This document shows positions 18,460 to 26,880 of a stretch of 64,000 bases of DNA, piece by piece. The DNA lies in contig JAUIJE010000016.1 in NCBI GenBank assembly GCA_030431455.1, forward strand, positions 62,001-126,000, in the 5' to 3' direction. The position numbers and the translations under genes were made by a program. Origin of the DNA: a bacterium. GTDB lineage: Bacteria > Myxococcota > UBA727 > JAUIJE01. Each line of letters starts with the position of its first letter. Position 1 is the first letter of the stretch. Under the pieces are notes generated by a model. The model saw only the letters and a program-made list of their open reading frames with translations, had not been told where the DNA came from and ran no database searches.

Positions 18460-19805
18460 GCCGTCCCCCAGATGCGCGCGCCCATCAGGGCGGCATCGGT
18501 GATCCAGGCCGGCACAAGGTCACTGGATTTGACGTAGGTCGAGAGGTCTTGTTGCAGCGCGCGCCGGTCCTGGCCCGCGGTGCTCGACAGCTGGGCCTTG
18601 GCCCCCGCGGCGTCGAGCACCTCGGGGGGCGAGCCGTTCTTGAGGGTGATGAACTGGCAGCTCTCGTTGCCGGCTTGGGCCTGTTGGAACGCGAGCACGT
18701 TCTTGGCGCTGTCGATGTAGCTGTTGATCGAGACTTCGAGACTCGGTCCGCGGCCCTTCTTTTTCCAGCGCGGCAAGATGCCGAACGACTCGTTTTTCCA
18801 GGCGAACGCGGGGTCGGCGTCGACGTGCACGAAGGTCACGGTGTGGCCGAACTGCTCGCACAGGGCGAGCACCCAGGGCATCTCGGTGGCGGCTTGTTCG
18901 CCGGCCGAGTCCCAGACCGCGTCGACGCTGGAGGCGACTTGGTTGGCGGCCTCGATGTTGCCGATGGCAAAGCCCTTGCCGGCGCCGGTGCCGCCGGTGG
19001 TCATCATCACCGTCGAGCCCGCGGGCAGCTCGGCGAGGGCCTTGGCGAAGGCGGCTTTGGCCAGGGCGTTGGCCGCCTGGTGCACGACGGTGTTGAACGC
19101 GCCGCGGGCCCGCAGCGAGCGCTCCTTGTGGGCGTCGTCGCTCTCCCCGGGCAGGGGCGGGGGGTTGTAGTCCTTGAACAGGAGCTTCACGTCGTCGGTG
19201 TTGAACACGTTGGGGGCGTCCCCGATCTCCCCGGCCGCGCGCCGCTCGGCGTATTCGTCGACGAGCCCGGCGAGGTGCTGTTCGACCATGTCCGCGGTGC
19301 GGGTCTCCACCGCGCGCTCGGTGGCGGTGAGGTTGGGCAGGCGGGGCACCTCGACCGTGCCCAGGGTGGCCACGCCGTCCTTGACCGTCAGCTCGGCCGA
19401 GACCATGCCCGGCAGCCCGACGAGGGCCGCGTCGGTGACCCCGTCGCCGTCCGCGTCGGCCGCGATGTCCACCACGTACGCGGCGCGGCCCGCGGGCGGC
19501 GCGGTGAGGTCGGCGGAGGCCTTGTCCGCCCCCCCGAACTGCAGCATGCCCAGCCGCGCGAGCGCCCCCCCACCGAAGCCCCCGGGCCCCGGGGCGGTGG
19601 TGCCCTTGGCCGCGAACGCCTCGGCGTCCTGGGACATCAACTGGCCCTGGGCCGCTGATTCCTCTTTCTTTTCAGTGGGTTGCGTCTTGGACGAAGGAGG
19701 CGTAGGCCCCGTCTGCTGGACTGCCGTTTGGTCGACAGGCCCGGTGTCGCCGGTGGGCTTGGGCGTGCGGACCGGCAGATGGGGACGGTGACCGGTTGTT
19801 TTCAT
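18456..19805 (-). CDS. Zeta-toxin-like P-loop protein
   Basis: A 449-residue protein. The ATG at 19805 has GGAGG 8 bases upstream. Residues 1-60 are Pro/Thr/Gln-rich and disordered, followed by a Gly-rich patch and a beta region with an Asp-rich DADGDGVTD, perhaps calcium-binding. The C-terminal half has a Walker A-like GGTGAGKG, a preceding VFNTDDVK, VTFVHVDADPAFAW and an RGPSLEVSINSYIDS block. This order is reminiscent of zeta toxins, which phosphorylate UDP-amino sugars. There is no signal peptide. It leads a three-gene coupled cluster. It could be a toxin, an effector or an unrelated nucleotide-binding protein; the fold assignment needs a profile search. Confidence 0.75.
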   Translation of the reverse strand: MKTTGHRPHLPVRTPKPTGDTGPVDQTAVQQTGPTPPSSKTQPTEKKEESAAQGQLMSQDAEAFAAKGTTAPGPGGFGGGALARLGMLQFGGADKASADLTAPPAGRAAYVVDIAADADGDGVTDAALVGLPGMVSAELTVKDGVATLGTVEVPRLPNLTATERAVETRTADMVEQHLAGLVDEYAERRAAGEIGDAPNVFNTDDVKLLFKDYNPPPLPGESDDAHKERSLRARGAFNTVVHQAANALAKAAFAKALAELPAGSTVMMTTGGTGAGKGFAIGNIEAANQVASSVDAVWDSAGEQAATEMPWVLALCEQFGHTVTFVHVDADPAFAWKNESFGILPRWKKKGRGPSLEVSINSYIDSAKNVLAFQQAQAGNESCQFITLKNGSPPEVLDAAGAKAQLSSTAGQDRRALQQDLSTYVKSSDLVPAWITDAALMGARIWGTA

Positions 19806-19954
19806 CGACTGCCTCCAGGCGTCAGCGTAGCACCCAGGTCTTTCGTCGGGCCGCGCATTCTGGCGGCGCGTGATCCGGATCGCGGCGCGAGGGGCGTTGA
19901 CGCGCCGGGTCTTCATCCCTAGATCACCGAGTCCCCAACTTCTTTGAGGAAGTC

Positions 19955-20155
19955 ATGAAGCCTGAGATTCACCCCACCTACAAGCCGGTCACCGTCACCT
20001 GCGCGTGCGGCGCCACCTACGACACCCAGAGCACCCGCGACAGCTTCGCGGTCGACATCTGCTCGCAGTGCCACCCGTTCTTCACCGGCAAGTCGCGCAT
20101 CGTCGACCGGGAAGGCCGCGTCGAGCGCTTCAAGAACAAGTACAAGCGCAAGTGA
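19955..20155 (+). CDS. rpmE: Ribosomal protein bL31, zinc-binding form
   Basis: A 66-residue large-subunit protein. The CxC..CxxC zinc ligands (CAC near residue 17 and CSQCHP near 37) mark the zinc-containing form, as opposed to the zinc-free paralogue. HPFFTGKSRIVDREGRVERF matches the family core. The ATG at 19955 follows GAGGA. That ribosome site lies in a small hairpin (19938-19942 with 19949-19953) that could temper translation. It is followed by an intrinsic terminator and then the DUF1385 gene, a gene order often seen ahead of prfA. Confidence 0.97.
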   Translation: MKPEIHPTYKPVTVTCACGATYDTQSTRDSFAVDICSQCHPFFTGKSRIVDREGRVERFKNKYKRK

Positions 20156-20233
20156 GCCGCCCGCTTTCCCTCGACCCACGCCGCCGCCGCCCGCGGTGGT
20201 CGTCGAGGAGAGCGCGGATGTTCGTCGAGCATT

Positions 20234-20269
20234 CCCCGGCAGGACACCTCGGTGTTCTCCCGGGGTTTT
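20234..20269 (+). terminator. Rho-independent terminator after rpmE
   Basis: A long imperfect stem: CCCCGG pairs with CCGGGG, an internal mismatch follows, and then AGGACACC pairs with GGTGTTCT with one G-U. The 3' arm runs straight into TTTT. It lies about 80 bases after the rpmE stop and 105 before the DUF1385 start, and would end the rpmE transcript. Confidence 0.6.
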
Positions 20270-20374
20270 CGCGCATCAGCGCGCGCGGCCGCCTGGCGGG
20301 CGCACCACATCGCCCCGGGGTGCACGCCCACGGCGCGGTGGTTACAGTGAACCAAACCGACCTGCGGAGAGGCC

Positions 20375-21571
20375 GTGGCCCACAAAAATAAGTTGCGCAT
20401 CCTGCTGACCATGATGGCGGCCGAAGCCGCCCGTCCCGTCATCGGTGGCCAGGCGGTCATCGAGGGCGTGATGATGCGCTCGCCCAAGAGCTTCGCCGTC
20501 GCGGTGCGACGACCGGACAACAGCATTGTGGTCAAAGAAGAGGCGTGGCTGAGCTTCGCGGCGCGCTTTCCGTTCTTGCGGTGGCCCTTGCTGCGCGGCG
20601 CGACCATGCTCATCGAGTCCATGTACAACGGCCTCGGCGCGCTCAACTTCTCGGCCCAAGAGGCCATGGCCGGCCTCGAGGAGCAGGAGCGCAAAGAAAA
20701 GGCCGAAGCGGCCAAGCAGGCGAGCGCGGATGCGGTTCCGGACAACGCCGTCAGTGGCGAGACCAGCGCGTCGGCCCCGGTGAAGGTGCACGACAAGACC
20801 GAGGCGGTGGAGCCCAAAAAGGAGAGCCAGCTGTCGGTGGTGTTGACCCTGATGGGCAGCTTGCTGTTCGCGGTCTTGTTGTTCAAAGGCGTGCCGCACT
20901 TTTTGACCTGGGGCATCGGTGAGCTGTGGGGGGGCGAGGGGGCCAACGCGCTGCCCGTCGACAGCCCGCTGTTCCACCTCATCGATGGCGGCATCCGCCT
21001 GGCGATGTTCGTGGGCTACATCCTGCTCATCTCGCGGCTTCCCGACGTCAAGCGGCTGTTCATGTACCACGGGGCCGAGCACATGAGCGTGCACACCTAC
21101 GAGGCGTCCGAAGAGCTCACCGTCGACAACACCCGGCCCAAGACCACCGCCCACCCGCGCTGCGGGACCACCCTGATCCTGCTCGTGATCGCGGTGAGCA
21201 TCGTGGTGTTCGTGGCCGTCATCCCCCTCCTCCCCCGCGTGTCCGACAATGACATTGTGCAGACCGCGTTCGCGTTGCTGATCAAGATCCCCCTGATGTT
21301 GCCGGTGGCGGGCGTGGCCTACGAGTTCCAGCGCGCCGCGGCCAAGCGGCCGGACAGCCTCTTGGTCAAGCTGTTCATCGCGCCGGGCATGCTGATGCAA
21401 AAGCTGACCACCCGGCAGCCCACCGACCCCGAGCTCGAGGTGGCCTTGACCGCGCTCCGCAAGACGGTGTGGCGCGAGCAACAAGAGCACGACAACCCCG
21501 CGCCGCGCCGGGGCGAGGCCACCGTCGAGGTGTTCCCCGCGTTCTCGGAAGTGCAAAAGCTCGTCGCCTAA
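20375..21571 (+). CDS. DUF1385 (YqhQ-like) membrane protein
   Basis: A 398-residue membrane protein. The GTG at 20375 is preceded by GGAGAGG. The family signature IGGQAVIEGVMMRSP is near the start, and the central YHGAEHMSVHTYE block and PRCGTT motif are present. Hydrophobic segments lie at roughly 155-180, 210-235, 270-295 and 305-325. A charged, Ala/Glu-rich insertion (about 100-150) separates the N-terminal block from the first helix. The biochemical function of the family is not established to my knowledge. Its place between rpmE and prfA is conserved in many bacteria. Confidence 0.9.
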   Translation: MAHKNKLRILLTMMAAEAARPVIGGQAVIEGVMMRSPKSFAVAVRRPDNSIVVKEEAWLSFAARFPFLRWPLLRGATMLIESMYNGLGALNFSAQEAMAGLEEQERKEKAEAAKQASADAVPDNAVSGETSASAPVKVHDKTEAVEPKKESQLSVVLTLMGSLLFAVLLFKGVPHFLTWGIGELWGGEGANALPVDSPLFHLIDGGIRLAMFVGYILLISRLPDVKRLFMYHGAEHMSVHTYEASEELTVDNTRPKTTAHPRCGTTLILLVIAVSIVVFVAVIPLLPRVSDNDIVQTAFALLIKIPLMLPVAGVAYEFQRAAAKRPDSLLVKLFIAPGMLMQKLTTRQPTDPELEVALTALRKTVWREQQEHDNPAPRRGEATVEVFPAFSEVQKLVA

Positions 21572-21595
21572 GGCGACCGGTCGTCGGCTTCGCGA

Positions 21596-22555
21596 TCAGA
21601 ACCGCATCGGCTTCAAGGGCCGTTCGGCCGGGCGCGTTTGTGAATAGCGCCGGCGGCGGTCGCGCCGCCGCTGTCGTTCGCGATCCCGCGCGGCCGCGAT
21701 GTCGGCCTTCGAATCGGACAAGATCAGATAGGACCCGGCCGGCACCGCGGGGGCCACGGCCATGACCCCCACCGCCACCATCACCGACAGCACCGCGCCG
21801 GCGGCCCACACCTGCGGTTTGCTCAGGGCGTTGCCCAGCCGCTCGGGTTGGTTGGCCACGTCCCAGACCTGGGGGTCGCCGGACAGCACAGAGATGGCGA
21901 TGGCGTTGGCGAACGCGGACAGGCCGAGGGCGACAAAGCCGAGGCCCCACGTCCCGAGATAGGCCGCGGTGACCGTCGCGAAGGTCGAGCCCTCGAGGGG
22001 GGTGACCGCGTCCCCGACAAAATCGATCAGGAGCCCTTCGACCCCGGGGAGCACACAGCACAATCCGCAGAACACCAGCCCGCCGAACAGCGGCCAGCCC
22101 ACCGCCGCGGCCAGCGGGGGCAGCCCGACCACGGGCAGAATCGCGTTCATGATGTGGAAAAACAGCGTCCACACGCTCATGCACCCCAGCGCGCCGGCGC
22201 CGGTGCCGTACAGGGACGCAAAATCCGCAAAACCCACCGCGTCTTCGTCGGGCAGCGGGTCTTCCTCGCGCAACCGGCTCGGGGCGCGCTCCTCGGCGGG
22301 ACGCGGGCGCTCGGTGGGCTCCTCGGTCCGCGGCGGGTCCTCGCGGGCGGGGGGCCGGTCGTCGACCGCGGGCGCCTCCTCGGCCGGGGCGTCGAGCTCC
22401 TCCTGGTCGGGCGCGCCGGCCTCGGGGGTGTCCGCGGGCTCTTCGGCCTCGTCGGGATCTTCGACCAGGGTGTCAGGGGCCTCGGACTGCGCGTGCGCCG
22501 CCACCGCGGACAGGCTCAGGCCAGCGCACACCAACAAGAGCGAAAGCTTCTGCAC
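21596..22555 (-). CDS. Hypothetical membrane protein with acidic Pro-rich exported region
   Basis: A 319-residue protein starting at a GTG (22555). A signal peptide (MQKLSLLLVCAGLSLSAVAAHAQ) is followed by about 80 residues of Glu/Pro/Ala/Asp-rich sequence, likely disordered and periplasmic. Four hydrophobic segments with GLCC and CMSVW cysteines follow, then a very basic Arg-rich C-terminus (RERQRRRDRRRR). Charge polarity suggests the basic tail is cytoplasmic. No family is recognised. It converges with the DUF1385 gene, leaving 24 bases between stops. Confidence 0.78.
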   Translation of the reverse strand: MQKLSLLLVCAGLSLSAVAAHAQSEAPDTLVEDPDEAEEPADTPEAGAPDQEELDAPAEEAPAVDDRPPAREDPPRTEEPTERPRPAEERAPSRLREEDPLPDEDAVGFADFASLYGTGAGALGCMSVWTLFFHIMNAILPVVGLPPLAAAVGWPLFGGLVFCGLCCVLPGVEGLLIDFVGDAVTPLEGSTFATVTAAYLGTWGLGFVALGLSAFANAIAISVLSGDPQVWDVANQPERLGNALSKPQVWAAGAVLSVMVAVGVMAVAPAVPAGSYLILSDSKADIAAARDRERQRRRDRRRRYSQTRPAERPLKPMRF

Positions 22556-22693
22556 CGGGCCCTTTTACCCCGAACGCCCCGCCGCACCAGGGGGCGAACA
22601 TCACATCCGCGCGCATCGACAGATCGACCGAGGGCGGCGGGGAATGTCCGCGCGGGCCGGCGCTTTTGTTATGGTGGGCCAGGAGGAGGTGGG

Positions 22694-22933
22694 ATGAACG
22701 CGCTTTATGGATTGGTTCCGGTTTTGACCCACCTGGCGACCCAGGTGGACTCCAACGCGGGCACCCAGCTCGCCCAGGCGGGAGCGAAGCAAAGGCTGCA
22801 GGAGCCGACGTACTACGACGCGGTGTTTCCCGTGATCGCCTTCAGCCTGGTGATCGTGGTGCCGTCGTGCGTGGCCTTGTGGGTGATCTTCAAGACCCTG
22901 ACCGAGAAGACCAAAGAGGCCGACGAGGTCTGA
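22694..22933 (+). CDS. Small single-pass membrane protein (79 aa)
   Basis: The ATG at 22694 has an excellent AGGAGGAGG site. The product has a short N-terminal hydrophobic region, an amphipathic middle and one strong transmembrane helix (about 44-66, VFPVIAFSLVIVVPSCVALWV) followed by a charged tail. Not recognised. It lies 90 bases before prfA in the same direction and may share its transcript. Confidence 0.72.
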   Translation: MNALYGLVPVLTHLATQVDSNAGTQLAQAGAKQRLQEPTYYDAVFPVIAFSLVIVVPSCVALWVIFKTLTEKTKEADEV

Positions 22934-23023
22934 TCAGCTTTCCCGCGCCGGCGGTGCCAGGGCTTCCGTGGTGGCGTCGGGCGCGGTAGGGCATGCCCTG
23001 GTCGCCAAGGTCAGGACCGCCCC

Positions 23024-24088
23024 ATGTTCGAACGACTCGACGAAGTCAAACGCAGCTACGAACACATCAATGAGCGGCTCGGCACCCCCGGGCTCGCCCA
23101 CGCTGAGTTCACCAAGTTGAACAAAGAGCGGGTGCATCTCGAACCCATCGTGGCCGCCTACAGCTCGTTCACCGAGAAGACGACCGAGCTGGAAGACAAC
23201 AAGAGCCTGCTCGCGGACAGCGACGACGACATCCGCCAGATGGCCAAAGACGAGATCGCCCGACTCAGCGATGAGCTCGAGACCTTGGAGAACGAGCTCA
23301 AGATCCTGCTGCTCCCCAAGGACCCCAACGACGACAAGAACGTGATCCTCGAGATCCGGGCCGGCACCGGGGGCGACGAGGCGGCGTTGTTCGCGGGGGA
23401 CCTGTACCGGATGTACACCGGCTATGCACAATATAAGCGCTGGAAGGTCGACATCGTGTCCGCGTCCGAGGGAACCAAGGGCGGGTTCAAGGAAGTGATC
23501 ATGCAGGTCACCGGCGACGCGGTCTTTTCCCACCTCAAGTATGAGGCGGGCGTGCACCGGGTGCAGCGGGTGCCGGAGACCGAGTCCCAAGGCCGGGTCC
23601 ACACCTCGGCGTGCACCGTGGCGGTGCTCCCCGAGGCCGAAGAGGTCGAGCTCAAGATCGACGACAAAGACCTGCGCATCGACACCATGCGCGCGGGGGG
23701 CCCCGGGGGCCAGAGCGTCAACACCACCGACTCGGCGGTGCGCATCACCCACCTCCCCACCGGGCTGGTGGTGCAATGCCAGGACGAGAAGTCCCAGCTC
23801 AAGAACAAAGCCAAGGCCATGAACGTGCTGCGCGCCCGGTTGCTCGACCGCATGCAAGCCGAGGCCGACGCCGAGCGCGCGGGCGAACGCCGCTCGATGG
23901 TGGGCAGCGGCGACCGCTCGGAAAAAATCCGCACCTACAACTTCCCCCAGGACCGGTGCACCGACCACCGGGTGGGCACCACGGTGCACAACTTGCCCAA
24001 GCTCCTCGGGGGCGAGCTCGAGCCCCTGCTGTCTGAGGTCCGGACCAAGCTTCAAGCCGAGCAGCTCAAGGACCTCGAGGCCGCGTAG
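23024..24088 (+). CDS. prfA: Peptide chain release factor 1
   Basis: A 354-residue RF1 that releases finished peptides at UAA and UAG. The peptidyl-hydrolysis loop GGPGGQSVN is intact and the stop-codon-reading Pro-x-Thr tripeptide is PET in [16 protein letters not shown], the RF1 form (RF2 has SPF). The length is normal. Most bacteria carry the GGQ methylase prmC next to prfA; here the next gene is instead a vWA lipoprotein on the same strand after 133 bases. The ATG at 23024 has AGGA upstream. Confidence 0.97.
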   Translation: MFERLDEVKRSYEHINERLGTPGLAHAEFTKLNKERVHLEPIVAAYSSFTEKTTELEDNKSLLADSDDDIRQMAKDEIARLSDELETLENELKILLLPKDPNDDKNVILEIRAGTGGDEAALFAGDLYRMYTGYAQYKRWKVDIVSASEGTKGGFKEVIMQVTGDAVFSHLKYEAGVHRVQRVPETESQGRVHTSACTVAVLPEAEEVELKIDDKDLRIDTMRAGGPGGQSVNTTDSAVRITHLPTGLVVQCQDEKSQLKNKAKAMNVLRARLLDRMQAEADAERAGERRSMVGSGDRSEKIRTYNFPQDRCTDHRVGTTVHNLPKLLGGELEPLLSEVRTKLQAEQLKDLEAA

Positions 24089-24221
24089 CCGCCGAGTACC
24101 CGCCGGTCATTATCGGTGGGGAGGCGAGGCAGCGGGCGCTCGACGAAGCAAACACGGCGCGGATCTGAGATCGTTGGCTGGGCGGGTCCGTTGATACCGG
24201 TCCCGCGAGGGGGGAGGGCCG

Positions 24222-26264
24222 ATGACACACGCCGTTGCTGGCCGGGCCACGTTCCTGGCGCTGCTTTTCACGGCGCCGCTGGGGTGCGCCACGCCGGACG
24301 AGACCGCCCGGCCGCCGCAAGCCGAAGAGGACGCCCCCGAGGAGACCGCCCCGTCGCCCGACGGCGGGGACGACGACCGGTCGCCGCGCGCCATCGCCGG
24401 GGGCGAGGACAAGGAGCGACCGCCCCAGCGACTGGTCTCGGCCGAGAGCACGAAACCGTCGGCATCGTCCAAGAGCCGGCGGCGGCCGACATCGAAAGGC
24501 CGGTCCGCGCGGCGCGCCAAGGGGGAGCGCCCGGTGCGCCGCCCGCTCCCACCCCCGCCGCCCCGGGACGGCACGTTTTTCAGCGCCGGCATGAACCCGC
24601 GGGTCGCCACCGCGGTGGACCCGCTGTCCACCTTTGCCATCGACGTCGACACCGGCAGCTATTTCTACGCCAAGAGCACCGTCGAGCGGGGCCGGCGGGT
24701 TCATCCCGATGCGGTCCGGGTCGAAGAGTGGGTCAACGCCTTTCACTACGACTATCCCGATCCCGACGAGGGCCCTTTTGCCGTGCACATCGCCGCCGGC
24801 CCGAGCCCGTTCGATCCCGCCGCCCACCTGATGCGGGTCGCGGTGCAGGGCAAGCGGCTGCTCCCGCGGCAGCGCCAGCCGGTGCACATCACCTTCCTGG
24901 TCGACGTCTCGGGGTCGATGCGCGCCGACGACAAGCTCCCCCTGGCCAAGCGCGCGATGCACATTCTCGTCGACAACCTGCGCGATGACGACCGGGTGGC
25001 GATCGTGACCTATGCCGGGGCCACCGCTGAGGTCTTGCCGTCGACGCCGGCCCAGGACCGGCGGGCGATTCGCACCGCCATCGACGCGCTGCGGTCGTCG
25101 GGAGGCACGCGGATGGACTCGGGGATGAAGTTGGCGTTTCGCAACGCCGGCAAGCACTTGTCTGACGAAGTGATGTCTCGGGTCGTGGTGCTGTCCGACG
25201 GGGACGCCAACATCGGGCTCACCGTTCACGATGAGATTCTTCGCGAGATCCGGGGCTACGTGTCGGAGGGCGTGACGTTGTCGACGGTGGGCTTTGGCCA
25301 CGGCAACTACAACGACCACCTGATGGAGCAGCTCGCCGACGCTGGCAACGGCAACCACCACTACGTGGACAGCGAAGCGACCGCCCGCAAGCTGTTCGAG
25401 ACCGACCTGGTGCAAAACCTCCAAGTCATCGCCCAAGACGTGAAAGTCCAGGTCGCGTTCAACCCGGAGGTGGTGAGTCACTACCGTTTGCTGGGCTACG
25501 AGAACCGCGACATCGCGGACCGCGACTTTCGCAATGACAAAAAGGACGCGGGGGAGATCGGCGCGGGCCACACCGTGACCGCCCTCTATGAAGTCTCATT
25601 GGTGAAGGGCGCATCCAAACAAGCGTCCCTCGCCACCGTGCGCGTGCGCCACAAAGCGCCCCGGGCCCAGACCGCCACCGAGAAGTCTTGGACGTTCGCG
25701 CGCGATCAGGTGCGCAACGCGTGGGAAGACCTCGACGACGACACCCGCTTTGCTGCGGCGGTGGCGCTGACCGCCGAGTTGCTGCGCCAGTCCCCGCACG
25801 CCGCGGGGCTGACCTGGTCTCAAATTCGCCCCCTCGCGCTCCGGGCCTTGGGGCAGGCTCACGTCGAGGAGCGGCACGCCTTTGTCCTGGCGATGTCGCA
25901 CCTGGACCAAGCACCGCAAACCCGAAAGCCGCGCCCCGGTTGTGACCCGGTCCTCGACTTTGACTGCGACCGCCGTGGACCGCCGCTCAGCTCGCAGCAG
26001 GTGCTGGACGAGATCGGGCGCCACAAGCCGGCGATTCGGGCGTGCACCCGGCGCCCGGGGGCGGGGGGAACGATCCGGATGAAATACGGCATTTCCCCCG
26101 AGGGAAGACCCCTGCGGGTTCGCACCGACCACAGAGGGGCGCCCACGCCGGTGGAGACGTGTTTGGTGGAGGTGTTCTCCGCCATGCGGTACCCGCGATC
26201 GGGCAGCGGCGTCCCGTCCGTCGAGTTGCCCCTCACGATGGCGGCTCCGGGGCCGGCGCAATGA
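24222..26264 (+). CDS. von Willebrand factor A lipoprotein with AgmX/PglI-like C-terminal domain
   Basis: A 680-residue protein. The ATG at 24222 follows GGAGGG. Its lipobox ends at PLGC, and a Pro/Arg/Glu-rich linker runs to about 115. A YfbK-like N-terminal block (STFAIDVDTGSYFYAKS, VRVEEWVNAFHYDY) is followed by the vWA domain with MIDAS DVSGS at Asp228, then GGTRMDSG and LSDGDAN, so metal binding is likely. A C-terminal module (from about 590; QQVLDEIGRHKPAIRACTRR to MRYPRSGSG) resembles the TonB-like AgmX/PglI domain of gliding-motility proteins. It probably acts in envelope protein-protein contacts. Confidence 0.9.
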   Translation: MTHAVAGRATFLALLFTAPLGCATPDETARPPQAEEDAPEETAPSPDGGDDDRSPRAIAGGEDKERPPQRLVSAESTKPSASSKSRRRPTSKGRSARRAKGERPVRRPLPPPPPRDGTFFSAGMNPRVATAVDPLSTFAIDVDTGSYFYAKSTVERGRRVHPDAVRVEEWVNAFHYDYPDPDEGPFAVHIAAGPSPFDPAAHLMRVAVQGKRLLPRQRQPVHITFLVDVSGSMRADDKLPLAKRAMHILVDNLRDDDRVAIVTYAGATAEVLPSTPAQDRRAIRTAIDALRSSGGTRMDSGMKLAFRNAGKHLSDEVMSRVVVLSDGDANIGLTVHDEILREIRGYVSEGVTLSTVGFGHGNYNDHLMEQLADAGNGNHHYVDSEATARKLFETDLVQNLQVIAQDVKVQVAFNPEVVSHYRLLGYENRDIADRDFRNDKKDAGEIGAGHTVTALYEVSLVKGASKQASLATVRVRHKAPRAQTATEKSWTFARDQVRNAWEDLDDDTRFAAAVALTAELLRQSPHAAGLTWSQIRPLALRALGQAHVEERHAFVLAMSHLDQAPQTRKPRPGCDPVLDFDCDRRGPPLSSQQVLDEIGRHKPAIRACTRRPGAGGTIRMKYGISPEGRPLRVRTDHRGAPTPVETCLVEVFSAMRYPRSGSGVPSVELPLTMAAPGPAQ

Positions 26265-26283
26265 TGCTGTGTCGGGTGCGGGC

Positions 26284-26811
26284 TCACCCGTCGCCGTCGT
26301 CGTCGTTGTCGCGGTCCGCGGGGGGGCCGGAAGCGGGGGGCAGCGGCATCCCGGGCACGTAGCCCTCATCGACGCTGAAAAACGTGGACCCCGACAGGTC
26401 GACGTCGAGGGTCTTCTCCTCCGGCCACAGCTCGACCAGCACCCGGATGCGTCCGGTGCGCCCGGGCGACACCTCCTCGGCGCGCAGCGCGATGGGGGCG
26501 CGGGGTGGCCGGCCCGGGGGGGCGGTGAGCCGGATGACCGGGGGTGCCAACCGCTGTTCGGTTTTGTTGCGAATCCAGGCCGTGACCTCGAGGAACGCGC
26601 AGTCCCCCGCACACGACCCCGCCGGCAGCCGGTAGATCTTGTCCACCTCGGGGCGGGCGGCGTAAAAGCGCACCGCTTTTTCGGTCAGGGGGCCGAGCTC
26701 CTCGACGTCGAGCTCCACCGACTGGGGGGGCAAGCGCTGGGCGCTCACCCGGGTCTCGACCTCGTCGCACCCGACGAGCGAAAGCAGCAGCAGTGCCAGG
26801 CCCACACGCAT
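26284..26811 (-). CDS. Hypothetical lipoprotein
   Basis: A 175-residue lipoprotein. The ATG at 26811 opens a short signal, MRVGLALLLLSLVGC, with a good lipobox. The mature part is probably a beta-sandwich (DVEELGPLTEKAVRFYA, LTAPPGRPPR, VLVELWPEEKTLDVDL) and ends in an acidic, Asp-rich tail. One Cys pair (CAGDC) may form a disulphide. Not recognised. It converges with the vWA gene, with 19 bases between stops, and diverges from the GH77 homologue. Confidence 0.78.
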   Translation of the reverse strand: MRVGLALLLLSLVGCDEVETRVSAQRLPPQSVELDVEELGPLTEKAVRFYAARPEVDKIYRLPAGSCAGDCAFLEVTAWIRNKTEQRLAPPVIRLTAPPGRPPRAPIALRAEEVSPGRTGRIRVLVELWPEEKTLDVDLSGSTFFSVDEGYVPGMPLPPASGPPADRDNDDDGDG

Positions 26812-26880
26812 GGCGCACGGTAACAAGCGAGCCCCGCATCGCCCACTTGCTTTGTCCGGTCCCGCGACCGAAAAGACCCC

